DNA from: Coprococcus sp. | GTDB lineage: Bacteria; Bacillota; Clostridia; Lachnospirales; Lachnospiraceae | Length of the DNA: 36,083 nt | Reading direction: 5' to 3' | Assembly (NCBI GenBank): GCA_016297495.1 | Contig: JAEDGN010000018.1 | Coordinates: 1 to 36,083 of the forward strand | Shown: piece by piece, positions 14,341 to 22,022 of the stretch | Numbering within the stretch: the stretch's first letter is position 1 | How the letters are laid out: each line of letters starts with the position of its first letter | Notes under the pieces: model-generated | The model's input: only the letters and a program-made list of their open reading frames with translations | What the model was told of the DNA's origin: nothing | The model's database searches: none | Translations under genes and position numbers: made by a program

Positions 14341-16380
14341 ATGAAAAAGAAGGTCAAACTTAAAGGCCGGCTGAATATGTATATGCGTTGGCCGATATTT
14401 CTCAGTATTTTTTTGGCAGCTGCGACAGTAGTGATGTATCTGTTAGATTATCGTGCCGGACTGATCATGACGGCCTGTCTGGTGCTGTACATAGCGGCGG
14501 CATCGGTGATCTATATTTATCTGAAGCCGTCAGTGGTTGACGAACTGGTGAATTTTGCCATTGATTTTGCACAGGTACAGCGTACGCTGATCCATGATCT
14601 TGAGATTCCATATGCGATTCTTGATGATACAGGTAAGCTTTTATGGGCGAATACATCTATGAAGGAGATATTAGGTGAATTTATCGATATGAAGAATATC
14701 TCCTCACTCATTCCGGAGATTAAAGCGGACATGCTGCCTGAGGATGAGGAGAGAGCGTATGCCAATGTACATTACAGGGACCGGTTTTATAAAGCGGAGA
14801 TTATGAAGGTCTGCATTGATGATTTCGGTATGGATAATCAGGTCGTTGAGATGCATCCGGAAGCTTACAGGTTATTTGCGTTCTATTTGTTTGACGAGAC
14901 AGAGATTCAGCAAACAAGAAAAGAAATTCAGAATCAGAAGCTGATCTGTGGTATTATTCTGGTGGATAATTATGAAGAAGCACTGAACAGTACGGAAGAG
15001 GTGAGACGGTCGCTTTTATCCGCTCTGGTGGAACGTAAGATTACCAAGTATATGCAGAACTATGATGCCATTGTCAATAAGATGGAAAAGGACAAGTACA
15101 TGTTTGTCATGCGTCAGCAATATCTGCCGGTACTTCAGAGTTCCAAGTTTTCTCTTCTGGATGAAGTGCGGGAGATCAATATTGGCAATGAACTGAGCGT
15201 TACGCTCTGCATCGGGCTGGGTGTCAATGCAGGAAGCTATGCGCAGGCTCAGGACTGGGCGCGCCATGCGATTGATCTGGCCCTTGGACGAGGCGGAGAT
15301 CAGGCTGTTGTCAAGGATAAAGACAAGATATCCTACTACGGCGGCAAGACCAAGCAGGTGGAGAAGACCACCCGTGTGCGTGCCAGAGTCAAGGCGCACG
15401 CGCTCAGGCAGGTGATTGAGGGCAAAGAAAAGGTTGTCATCATGGGACATAAGATTGGCGATGTGGACAGCTTCGGCTCAGCCATTGGCGTTTACCGGGC
15501 GGCCCGGAGTCTGAACAAGAAAGCATACATTGTCATTAATGATATTACCACGTCAGTGCGTCCTGTCATCAATCATTTTGTGGATAATCCGGAGTATGAC
15601 AGTGATATGTTTGTTACATCAGAGGCAGCCAGAGGTATTGTTGATATGAATACGGCCATGATTATCGTGGATGTGAATACCGGGGCCCGGACAGAGGGAC
15701 CGGAGCTGCTTAATCTTACGAAGACGATTGTGGTGATTGACCATCATCGTCAAAGCGGCAACTCCATCGAGAATCCCGTGTTATCCTATATTGAACCCTA
15801 TGCTTCGTCGGCCTGTGAGATGGTGGCAGAGATTTTACAGTATATTACGGATTCGGTTAAGCTCCGGCCTGAAGAGGCGGATGCCATGTATGCCGGATTG
15901 ATGATCGATACGAACAATTTCCTTAGTAAGACAGGTGTCAGAACCTTTGAAGCGGCTGCTTTTCTGAAGAAGAGCGGTGCCGATATCACACGTATCCGTC
16001 TGAAACTGAGGGATGATATGCCAACTTATAAGGCAAGGGCAGAGGCTGTCAAGAATGCCACGGTAGATGGCAGCAATGCCTATGCTGTATGTCCTTCTGA
16101 AGGATTGGAGAGCCCGACGATTGTCGGAGCCCAGGTGGCGAATGAACTGCTGAATATTACAGGCATTGAGGCATCATTTGTATTTACAGTTGTCAGGGGG
16201 GTTATATATGTCAGCGCCCGTTCATTTGACAGTATGAATGTGCAGCTTGTTATGGAGAGACTGGGCGGCGGCGGTCACAGTACCATTGCCGGTGCACAGC
16301 TGAAGGATATGACGGTAGAGGAAGCCATTGCAAAGGTGAAATCTGTCGTACGTTCGATGAAAATGGAAGGAGAGATATAG
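14341..16380 (+). CDS. gdpP: Cyclic-di-AMP phosphodiesterase GdpP, 679 aa
   Basis: Membrane-bound enzyme that hydrolyses c-di-AMP to pApA. Two TM helices (about 18-35 and 41-62), a PAS-like region (about 80-175), a degenerate GGDEF domain (about 200-335, GRGGD at 316-320) and a DHH/DHHA1 phosphodiesterase module. Visible catalytic motifs are MGHKIGDVDSFGS (His370, Asp374, Asp376), the DHH at 467-469 and GGGGH at 642-646. Length is slightly above the 650-660 usual for the family. The stop codon abuts the rplI start, and gdpP-rplI-dnaB is a conserved Firmicute order. Loss of this enzyme changes turgor and cell-wall stress responses in other species. Confidence 0.96.
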   Translation: MKKKVKLKGRLNMYMRWPIFLSIFLAAATVVMYLLDYRAGLIMTACLVLYIAAASVIYIYLKPSVVDELVNFAIDFAQVQRTLIHDLEIPYAILDDTGKLLWANTSMKEILGEFIDMKNISSLIPEIKADMLPEDEERAYANVHYRDRFYKAEIMKVCIDDFGMDNQVVEMHPEAYRLFAFYLFDETEIQQTRKEIQNQKLICGIILVDNYEEALNSTEEVRRSLLSALVERKITKYMQNYDAIVNKMEKDKYMFVMRQQYLPVLQSSKFSLLDEVREINIGNELSVTLCIGLGVNAGSYAQAQDWARHAIDLALGRGGDQAVVKDKDKISYYGGKTKQVEKTTRVRARVKAHALRQVIEGKEKVVIMGHKIGDVDSFGSAIGVYRAARSLNKKAYIVINDITTSVRPVINHFVDNPEYDSDMFVTSEAARGIVDMNTAMIIVDVNTGARTEGPELLNLTKTIVVIDHHRQSGNSIENPVLSYIEPYASSACEMVAEILQYITDSVKLRPEEADAMYAGLMIDTNNFLSKTGVRTFEAAAFLKKSGADITRIRLKLRDDMPTYKARAEAVKNATVDGSNAYAVCPSEGLESPTIVGAQVANELLNITGIEASFVFTVVRGVIYVSARSFDSMNVQLVMERLGGGGHSTIAGAQLKDMTVEEAIAKVKSVVRSMKMEGEI

Positions 16381-16827
16381 ATGAAGATTATTTTAATTCA
16401 GGATGTTAAGACGCTTGGAAAAAAGGGTGATACTGTTAATGTGAATGATGGTTATGCAAGAAATTTTATTCTTCCCAAGAAGCTTGGTATTGAGGCAACA
16501 GCCAAGAACATCAACGATTTGAAATTGCAGAAAGCCAATGAAGAAAAGAAGGCGAAGGAACTGTATGAGGCGGCTCTGTCTTTTGCCGAGGAGATTAAAG
16601 ATAAGTCGGTGAAAGTAAGTATCAAGACAGGAGAAGGCGGAAGAACCTTTGGTTCCATTTCTTCCAAGGAAATCGCGGCTGCATACAAGAGTCAGCTGAA
16701 TATGGAAATTGACAAGAAGAAACTGCAGCTGCCGGAACCGGTACGTTCACTGGGTGTTTACAAGGTGCCATATAAGGTCCATCCAAAGGTAACGGCTGAA
16801 TTGACAGTAAAGGTAACTGAAGCGTAG
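16381..16827 (+). CDS. rplI: Ribosomal protein bL9, 148 aa
   Basis: 50S subunit protein. N-terminal 23S-binding domain MKIILIQDVKTLGKKGD...VNVNDGYARNFILPKKLG is diagnostic, followed by the long connecting helix (KANEEKKAKELYEAALSFAE) and the C-terminal domain with GGRTFGSISSKEIA. Normal length. Starts on the base after the gdpP stop; its ribosome site (GGAGAG) is inside gdpP, so translation is coupled. Confidence 0.98.
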   Translation: MKIILIQDVKTLGKKGDTVNVNDGYARNFILPKKLGIEATAKNINDLKLQKANEEKKAKELYEAALSFAEEIKDKSVKVSIKTGEGGRTFGSISSKEIAAAYKSQLNMEIDKKKLQLPEPVRSLGVYKVPYKVHPKVTAELTVKVTEA

Positions 16828-16856
16828 TATCAGAATTATACGAGGAGGCAAGAGTC

Positions 16857-18188
16857 GTGGATGAAGCGATTATTAAGAGGATTCTGCCCCACAGTATTGA
16901 AGCGGAGAAAGCCGTCATAGGCTCTATGATCATGGATGCGGACGCTGTTGTGGCTGCGTCGGAGATGATTACCGGAGATGATTTTTATCAGCGCCAGTAT
17001 GGCATCATCTTTGATTCCATGCTGGAGCTTTATAATGAAGGCAAACCGGTGGATGTTCTGACGCTGCAGGAACGTTTGAAGATGAAGGATGTACCTGAGG
17101 AATTCTCCAGTGTGGAATTTATCAGCGAACTGGTCAGCAGTGTGCCGACATCTGCCAATGTCCGGCATTATGCTCAGACAGTCAGCGAGAATGCCACGCT
17201 TCGGCGTCTGATCCATGTCAATGAAGAGATTGCCAATGCCTGTTATCAGCATAAGGAGTCTGTCGAGGACATCATGAGCGTTACTGAAAAACGTATATTT
17301 GATGTGCTTCAGAAAAAGACGGCAGATGATTATGTGCCCATTAAAGATGTGGTTTTATCTGTTATTGATAAGATTGAAGCGGCAGCGCGTCATAAGGGAA
17401 CTGTAACGGGACTGGCAACGGGATTCTATGATCTCGATTATAAGACTTCCGGTCTGCAGCCGTCGGATCTTATCCTGATTGCGGCCAGACCGTCCATGGG
17501 AAAGACAGCATTTGTTCTGAATCTTGCCCAGTATATGTGTGTGAAGAATCATGTGCCGACAGCCATATTCAGTCTGGAAATGTCAAAGGATCAGCTGGTG
17601 AACCGTATGCTGTCCATGGAATCCAGAGTGGATTCTCAGTCCATGAGAACCGGTAGTCTTCAGACTGCAGACTGGGAGAAGCTGATTGAAAGTGCCGGCG
17701 TTATTAGTACAGCTCCGCTGATTATTGATGATACGCCGGGTATTTCCATTACGGAACTGAGGTCAAAATGCAGAAAATATAAATTGGAGAATGATCTGGG
17801 GCTGGTCATCATCGATTATCTTCAGCTGATGACAGGCGGCAGCCGGAAACAGGAATCCCGGCAGCAGGAGATTTCGGAGATATCACGTTCCCTGAAGGCT
17901 CTGGCAAGAGAGATCAATGCTCCGGTTATTGCATTGTCCCAGTTGAGCCGTGCCTGTGAGACAAGACCGGATCATCGCCCGATGCTGTCGGATCTGCGTG
18001 AATCGGGAGCTATTGAGCAGGATGCGGACGTTGTTATGTTTTTGTATCGTGATGATTATTACAATAAGGATACAGACAAGAAGAATATTTCAGAAGTGAT
18101 CATAGCCAAGCAGCGAAATGGCCCTATCGGAACGGTGGAGCTGGTGTGGCTGCCGAACTACACAAAATTTGCCAACAAAGAAAAATAG
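16857..18188 (+). CDS. dnaB: Replicative DNA helicase DnaB, 443 aa
   Basis: Hexameric 5'-3' fork helicase. N-terminal primase-interaction domain (about 8-110), linker, and RecA-like C-terminal domain with Walker A AARPSMGKT (209-217), Walker B LVIIDYLQLM and the C-terminal arginine motifs (SDLRESGAIEQDADVV). The start is GTG at 16857, set by GAGGAGG (16842-16848); the ATG four bases on is out of frame. Partner loader genes (DnaC-like and DnaD-like) lie at 32259-34370. The stop codon sits inside the left arm of a 33-bp hairpin. Confidence 0.97.
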   Translation: MDEAIIKRILPHSIEAEKAVIGSMIMDADAVVAASEMITGDDFYQRQYGIIFDSMLELYNEGKPVDVLTLQERLKMKDVPEEFSSVEFISELVSSVPTSANVRHYAQTVSENATLRRLIHVNEEIANACYQHKESVEDIMSVTEKRIFDVLQKKTADDYVPIKDVVLSVIDKIEAAARHKGTVTGLATGFYDLDYKTSGLQPSDLILIAARPSMGKTAFVLNLAQYMCVKNHVPTAIFSLEMSKDQLVNRMLSMESRVDSQSMRTGSLQTADWEKLIESAGVISTAPLIIDDTPGISITELRSKCRKYKLENDLGLVIIDYLQLMTGGSRKQESRQQEISEISRSLKALAREINAPVIALSQLSRACETRPDHRPMLSDLRESGAIEQDADVVMFLYRDDYYNKDTDKKNISEVIIAKQRNGPIGTVELVWLPNYTKFANKEK

Positions 18189-18268
18189 CTTATGACCATA
18201 GAAAGATACCCTTGGAAACATGCTCATCGCAAATCGTTTCCAGGGGTATCTTTCTATGGTCATAAGCT
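18187..18268. repeat. Long near-perfect inverted repeat at the dnaB stop codon
   Basis: Arms 18187-18219 and 18236-18268 are complementary over 33 bp with only one G-U wobble, around a 16-nt loop. The left arm begins on the second base of the dnaB stop codon. No T-run follows, so it is not a typical intrinsic terminator; it may act as one, or be a folded repeat element or an mRNA 3'-end stabiliser. Confidence 0.9.
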
Positions 18269-18447
18269 TGGAGAAAAGAAGGAGAATCGTTTTCACGGGA
18301 TTATTCATTAGGTACAGCCATTATCAGAAATACAATTTTTCGCATGTTCTGGCGGGATATGAAATGCCGGGACTTTTTATTTGCAGGGTGATGTGGGTAA
18401 AGGTGCTTTTTTGTCGTGGGAGGGCGATAAGTTTGGATTTGAAAAAA

Positions 18448-18475
18448 TTGATTAATCAATGAACTTTGTTATAAT
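18448..18475 (+). promoter_or_regulatory. Promoter of the MerR-type gene
   Basis: TTGATT (18448-18453), 16-bp spacer, TATAAT (18470-18475). An ATTGATTAATCAAT dyad (18447-18460) overlaps the -35 and may be an autoregulatory operator. Confidence 0.6.
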
Positions 18476-18548
18476 GGTATCAACAGGCATCCCAACTGGT
18501 ACTTCTACAACAGATGAATATATTTTAACAGATTGATGGAGGTAGCCA

Positions 18549-19274
18549 ATGGCAGAGACGAGATATATTATATCGGATGCGGCCAAAATGATTAATGTGG
18601 AACCGCATGTTCTGAGATACTGGGAAGAGGAACTGGCCATAGAGATTCCGAGAAATGAACTTGGACATCGTTATTATACGGAAAAAGAAATACATTTATT
18701 CGAGAATATCAGAGATCTGAAGGAAAAAGGATTTCAGCTGAAAGCCATAAAGCTGATTATTACAACTCTGAATGAAGATGCTCCTTTTGAAAAGAAAGAG
18801 GATGCGGAAGAAGAAACGGTTCTCGAGGAAGAGCTGACTGCAGTACAGCCGGCTGAGGAAAAAGCAGGCAAAAAAGATGGGGAAAACAGTAAAGAAAATG
18901 AAGCAGGAGAAGAAAGCGGTCAGCTGAAGACGATACAGACGGGGATAGAGGTGTCCGGAATTTCGGCAGAAGACAAAATGAAGCATTTCAAATACATTAT
19001 GGATGCCATTGTGACGGAAGCACTGCAGAATAATAATCTTCGCCTGGAGGATGCCATGGCGGTGCAGGTGACGGATGTGGTCATGCAGGAGCTGGGCAGG
19101 ATGGAAGAAAGACAGGAGCAGCAGTCAGAGAGATATTATAAAATGCTGGACGAGGCTATAAGGGGAAAACAACGTGCTGTTCAGGAAGTAGCCGCTGCAA
19201 AAGTGCCTTCTTATGCAGTTCCCAAAGCGCCCCGACGAAAAAGAGGATTATTTAAAAAGCACTATAAATATTAG
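18549..19274 (+). CDS. MerR-type helix-turn-helix protein with coiled acidic middle, 241 aa
   Basis: Residues 5-75 form a MerR winged HTH (YIISDAAKMINVEPHVLRYW, then GHRYYTEKEIHLFENI). A strongly acidic, Glu/Lys-rich stretch (about 78-125) and a C-terminal helical segment with EERQEQQSERYYKMLDEAIR follow, ending in a basic tail (PRRKRGLFKKHYKY). There is no classical effector-binding domain. The layout resembles RacA-like or DUF3967-type proteins that bind DNA through a MerR head and oligomerise by coiled coil; a nucleoid or segregation role is possible but not shown. GGAGG seven bases upstream supports the start. Probably a single-gene unit. Confidence 0.75.
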   Translation: MAETRYIISDAAKMINVEPHVLRYWEEELAIEIPRNELGHRYYTEKEIHLFENIRDLKEKGFQLKAIKLIITTLNEDAPFEKKEDAEEETVLEEELTAVQPAEEKAGKKDGENSKENEAGEESGQLKTIQTGIEVSGISAEDKMKHFKYIMDAIVTEALQNNNLRLEDAMAVQVTDVVMQELGRMEERQEQQSERYYKMLDEAIRGKQRAVQEVAAAKVPSYAVPKAPRRKRGLFKKHYKY

Positions 19275-19310
19275 ATATTTATAATGATTCTGCCTATGTT
19301 AACGGGACAA

Positions 19311-19362
19311 ATACATAGAGCTGCAGCGTTGCTGTAAAAATAGCCGCTGCAGCTCTATGTAT
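19311..19362. terminator. Hairpin between convergent MerR-type and DUF1858 genes
   Basis: ATACATAGAGCTGCAGCG (19311-19328) pairs perfectly with 19345-19362 (18 bp, 16-nt loop). There is no clear T-run on either side, yet its position between convergent genes suggests termination. Confidence 0.7.
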
Positions 19363-19387
19363 ACCTGAATATTTTAATCACGTATGA

Positions 19388-19600
19388 TTAGTTGTTGGCT
19401 GCCAGGAACTCGTTGATCTTGTCAACTAATGCCTGCGGGTCAATGCCATGAACAAAAGCTGCTTCTTCGATGGTCTCACCCTGAGATGAAGGACAGCCGA
19501 GGCAGTGCATGCCGATACCTAAAAGAATAGGTGCTACATTGGCATCAATACGGAGAAGATCTCCAATCATAGTGTCTTTTGTGACAACAGCTGCTGCCAT
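19388..19600 (-). CDS. DUF1858 domain protein, 70 aa
   Basis: Small cytosolic protein of the DUF1858 family found in anaerobes, often beside hybrid-cluster or Fe-S proteins. Visible signature: DLLRIDANVAPILLGIGMHCLGCPSSQ (about 14-40, shown here in part as key residues G-M-H-C-L-G-C), where the two Cys probably bind a metal or cluster. Start at 19600 with AAGGAGTG upstream and a strong promoter. Divergently arranged with a ferredoxin gene, which supports a redox link, though the exact role is unknown. Confidence 0.88.
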   Translation of the reverse strand: MAAAVVTKDTMIGDLLRIDANVAPILLGIGMHCLGCPSSQGETIEEAAFVHGIDPQALVDKINEFLAANN

Positions 19601-19643
19601 AATATCACTCCTTTCGTTATATGCGGAGACCGCATCTGATGGT

Positions 19644-19672
19644 ATTATAATATACTTTATAATTTTTTGCAA
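19644..19672 (-). promoter_or_regulatory. Promoter of the DUF1858 gene
   Basis: On the (-) strand TTGCAA (19667-19672), 17-bp spacer, TATAAT (19644-19649), about 44 bp upstream of the start codon. Confidence 0.7.
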
Positions 19673-19785
19673 TAAAGAGGAATTTTATTTATTTGTACAA
19701 GATTCCACTTGTATTCAGTATCGTTTTGTTATAAAATATACTCGTATGAAAATATTATTTATCATTAATAAGGAGGTATTCTATT

Positions 19786-19956
19786 ATGGCATACGTAATT
19801 TCTGACGCTTGTGTATCCTGTGGTACATGTGCAGGTGAATGTCCTGTTGGCGCTATTTCTGAAGGTGATGGCAAGTACGTTATCGATGCAGCTGCATGTC
19901 TTGACTGCGGTTCCTGTGCAGGCGCTTGCCCAACAGAGGCTATTTCTCAGGAATAA
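19786..19956 (+). CDS. 2[4Fe-4S] ferredoxin, 56 aa
   Basis: Clostridial-type low-potential ferredoxin. Translating from the ATG gives MAYVISDACVSCGTCAGECP at the N-terminus and CLDCGSCAGACP in the second half, each a complete C-x2-C-x2-C-x3-C-P cluster site, ending TEAISQE. AGGAGGT (19771-19777) lies eight bases before the start. A TATAAA at 19730-19735 is the likely -10, and a strong terminator follows at 19991. Electron carrier for pyruvate:ferredoxin oxidoreductase, hydrogenase and similar enzymes in an anaerobe. 55-56 residues is the normal size. Confidence 0.97.
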   Translation: MAYVISDACVSCGTCAGECPVGAISEGDGKYVIDAAACLDCGSCAGACPTEAISQE

Positions 19957-19990
19957 TTTGGTTATACGGGTTATCCGGTTGATTAGGAAG

Positions 19991-20027
19991 AAAAAAGGTT
20001 ACTATACATTATATAGTAACCTTTTTT
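19991..20027. terminator. Bidirectional intrinsic terminator between ferredoxin and mecA
   Basis: AAAAAAGGTTACTATA (19991-20006) and TATAGTAACCTTTTTT (20012-20027) form a perfect 16-bp stem with a 5-nt loop; A-run and T-run make it functional on both strands. Confidence 0.95.
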
Positions 20028-20054
20028 GATGTTTTTATTCCGTTACGAAAAAAA

Positions 20055-20834
20055 TTATAGGCTTCTGAGAATCTGAAGAGCATTCTCCCGGATCATAGTC
20101 TCATAATGTTCATCATAGTAATACAGAGTATTGGCACTCGCTTTCTGACAGGTGCCAAATTCCGAAGCAAGGCGGCAGATTCCGTTGAAGATGGATGCGG
20201 AGACACCTTTGTTAGAGAGAACAAGATAAAAATGCTGGTTTTTCGGATTCTTGTAAAGCGTATTGCCACATGCATGATCTTCAGGGAGGAGAGTACTCAG
20301 ATGGGAAACATCTTCCAGCGTACGGAATTCATAGATTCTGAATAGAAGCTGTGAATCTTCACTTTCCTCATCGGCAGCAGCACCGGGAAGAGAACCGGAG
20401 TCATTGGCTGCGGCCTGGTGAAGCATACCGGTATCAGCGGCTTTAGCCAGAATATCGCTGCTTAGGCGCTTAAATATATCCAGTATCTCTTCTGCACCCG
20501 TGTAGATAACATCGTCTTCATCATCGGCCGTATCCTGCTCATCAGGGAATGGTGTGAATTTGGAAAAACGTGTATCAAGCTCTTCCGGATCCTCGACTTT
20601 TGTTACGATCAACATAATACATTCATTGGAGATGGGAACCGCTTCTATAATTAAAGGAATATTATCTGCTTCAAAACCGAGTTCATCTGATGCCTGCATC
20701 ATCATTTCGCGGAAAAGTGCCTTGGCTTTCTCGGTACCATAGGCCAGTTCGCTGATCTTAAGTTCACGGTCTGCCAGATCGCTGCGGGTCAGCGTACAGC
20801 GGATCTGATTTTCACTGATGCGTTCTAATTTCAT
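20055..20834 (-). CDS. mecA: MecA-like ClpC adaptor protein, 259 aa
   Basis: Adaptor that delivers substrates to the ClpCP protease (ComK in Bacillus). N-terminal substrate-binding domain begins MKLERISENQIRCTLTRSDL, a variable acidic linker lies at about 105-165 (DEQDTADDEDD), and the C-terminal ClpC-binding domain (about 170-259) includes YEFRTLEDV, LYKNPKNQHFYLVL and the terminal ENALQILRSL. The start at 20834 follows GGAGTG; the 12-residue longer frame includes that site and is rejected. Has its own promoter. Clostridial members are divergent, so targets here are unknown. Confidence 0.88.
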   Translation of the reverse strand: MKLERISENQIRCTLTRSDLADRELKISELAYGTEKAKALFREMMMQASDELGFEADNIPLIIEAVPISNECIMLIVTKVEDPEELDTRFSKFTPFPDEQDTADDEDDVIYTGAEEILDIFKRLSSDILAKAADTGMLHQAAANDSGSLPGAAADEESEDSQLLFRIYEFRTLEDVSHLSTLLPEDHACGNTLYKNPKNQHFYLVLSNKGVSASIFNGICRLASEFGTCQKASANTLYYYDEHYETMIRENALQILRSL

Positions 20835-20899
20835 GTTATCACTCCTTTCCATGCAAAAATTGAAATACAAAATAGATTTCTTTTCCTGCCGGTATCTTC

Positions 20900-20928
20900 A
20901 TTATAGCGATTATTTAATAGGCTGTAAA
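20900..20928 (-). promoter_or_regulatory. Promoter of mecA
   Basis: On the (-) strand TTTACA (20923-20928), 17-bp spacer, TATAAT (20900-20905), giving a leader of about 60 nt. Confidence 0.7.
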
Positions 20929-21130
20929 GGGGAAAACGGGCTGGATTTTATTCGGGCAGAATACCTCTGTCGATGTATTATGGAAGATAGCGACAGATGA
21001 TGGCATATGTCGGATGATGATAGTTGATGGTTATATTTGCGGCTGTTATGATTATTATATGTCTGATGTACAGTATCTTTACATGGAAAATGCAGATGCA
21101 CAGGGAATTAATTGGCAGTTGTATGAATAA
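20921..21130 (+). pseudogene. Possible 3' gene remnant in the 515-bp gap before 21350
   Basis: An open frame of 69 codons with no start codon near its 5' end, ending TAA at 21128-21130. The translation looks protein-like (WILFGQNTSVDVLWKIATDD early, MENADAQGINWQLYE at the end; first ATG only at 21014). It could be the tail of a decayed secreted protein gene. It overlaps the mecA promoter on the other strand. Nothing else convincing is seen between 20929 and 21286 besides this. Confidence 0.25.
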
Positions 21131-21286
21131 CATATCACAGAGATGCACTGCCCGGAAAATGGTGAAAAGGGAGCATTTTTAAGGATACTATTGGGGAAAA
21201 GTGGTAGAAAAGGGGGTGTTTCTTCGGATTTTCAGGAAAAAATGGAAGAAAATAGCAGTTTTAATGGTTTTTTAGGACTTCAAATG

Positions 21287-21315
21287 TTGCTGGATTGGCA
21301 GCTATGTAGTATAAT
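21287..21315 (+). promoter_or_regulatory. Promoter of the envelope gene group
   Basis: TTGCTG (21287-21292), 17-bp spacer, perfect TATAAT (21310-21315), 35 bp upstream of the ATG at 21350. Confidence 0.7.
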
Positions 21316-21349
21316 CATAAGATAAGTATATGAATAGGAGTCTGTTTAT

Positions 21350-21994
21350 ATGGGAGTGAAAACGAAGTATACGGCAGTTCGGGAACTTCGCAGAAAAGCG
21401 GTGTTTTTCTGGATTCTGTCAGGTGTACTGATAGCAGTCTCTGTTGGCAGTGTTCTGTTGTACAGAAACCCATGGCTTGTACACAGGATGGATGCCGGTC
21501 AGGCAACAGCGGAAGCGCTTGAGAGAATAGCAGAGAGCAGCTCACCTTATATTAAAATTGACGGAATGGAACTGACTTTTACCGGATATTATAAAGTTGA
21601 CAATGGTGGTGAAGTATGTTCCTATTGTTACATGGGTGCTATTGGTGATGATTATATACTGGCTGATCTGCAGGCAGATGATCATGGTGCCATGGCGGAG
21701 GAAGCTGCATCAGAGAATAAGGTCCTGAAGAATTATACTTTATGTGGGCAGCTGGTACAGAATGACGGGATGACTGCCTGCCTTGCAGAGGCGGAGAATA
21801 TGCCGGTGGAGGAATATAAGGCATATTTTCGTATGTCTGATGTGGAGGTGCTTGAGTATGGCAGTGATCAGGAGAGGGTGCGCATTTATCAGTTGATGCT
21901 TATCATATTGGCTGTGGGAGCATTGGCTGTTGGATGTATTCTTTTGTCTGAGTCAAAGATTGCTGAAGAAGAAACACAGGAGGAAGACATCTGA
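21350..21994 (+). CDS. Unknown two-TM membrane protein, 214 aa
   Basis: TM helices at about 18-38 (AVFFWILSGVLIAVSVGSVL) and 181-200 (LMLIILAVGALAVGCILL) bracket an acidic domain of about 140 residues that contains CSYCYMGAIGDDYILADL. Short N-terminus basic and C-terminus acidic, so the middle domain is likely extracytoplasmic. ATAGGAG precedes the ATG by nine bases. It is followed 28 bp later by the GH18 gene, so the two are probably one operon. Similar proteins are common as hypotheticals in Lachnospiraceae; no function is recognised. Confidence 0.75.
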   Translation: MGVKTKYTAVRELRRKAVFFWILSGVLIAVSVGSVLLYRNPWLVHRMDAGQATAEALERIAESSSPYIKIDGMELTFTGYYKVDNGGEVCSYCYMGAIGDDYILADLQADDHGAMAEEAASENKVLKNYTLCGQLVQNDGMTACLAEAENMPVEEYKAYFRMSDVEVLEYGSDQERVRIYQLMLIILAVGALAVGCILLSESKIAEEETQEEDI

Positions 21995-22022
21995 CAATAG
22001 TCAGTGTTCGAAGGAGGAACCG

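Noticed and set aside
18220..18462. 80-codon (+) frame after dnaB
   Set aside because: Starts inside the hairpin loop, lacks a ribosome site and resembles nothing.
21143..21325. 60-codon (+) frame before the two-TM gene
   Set aside because: Overlaps the TTGCTG/TATAAT promoter, and the composition is not protein-like.
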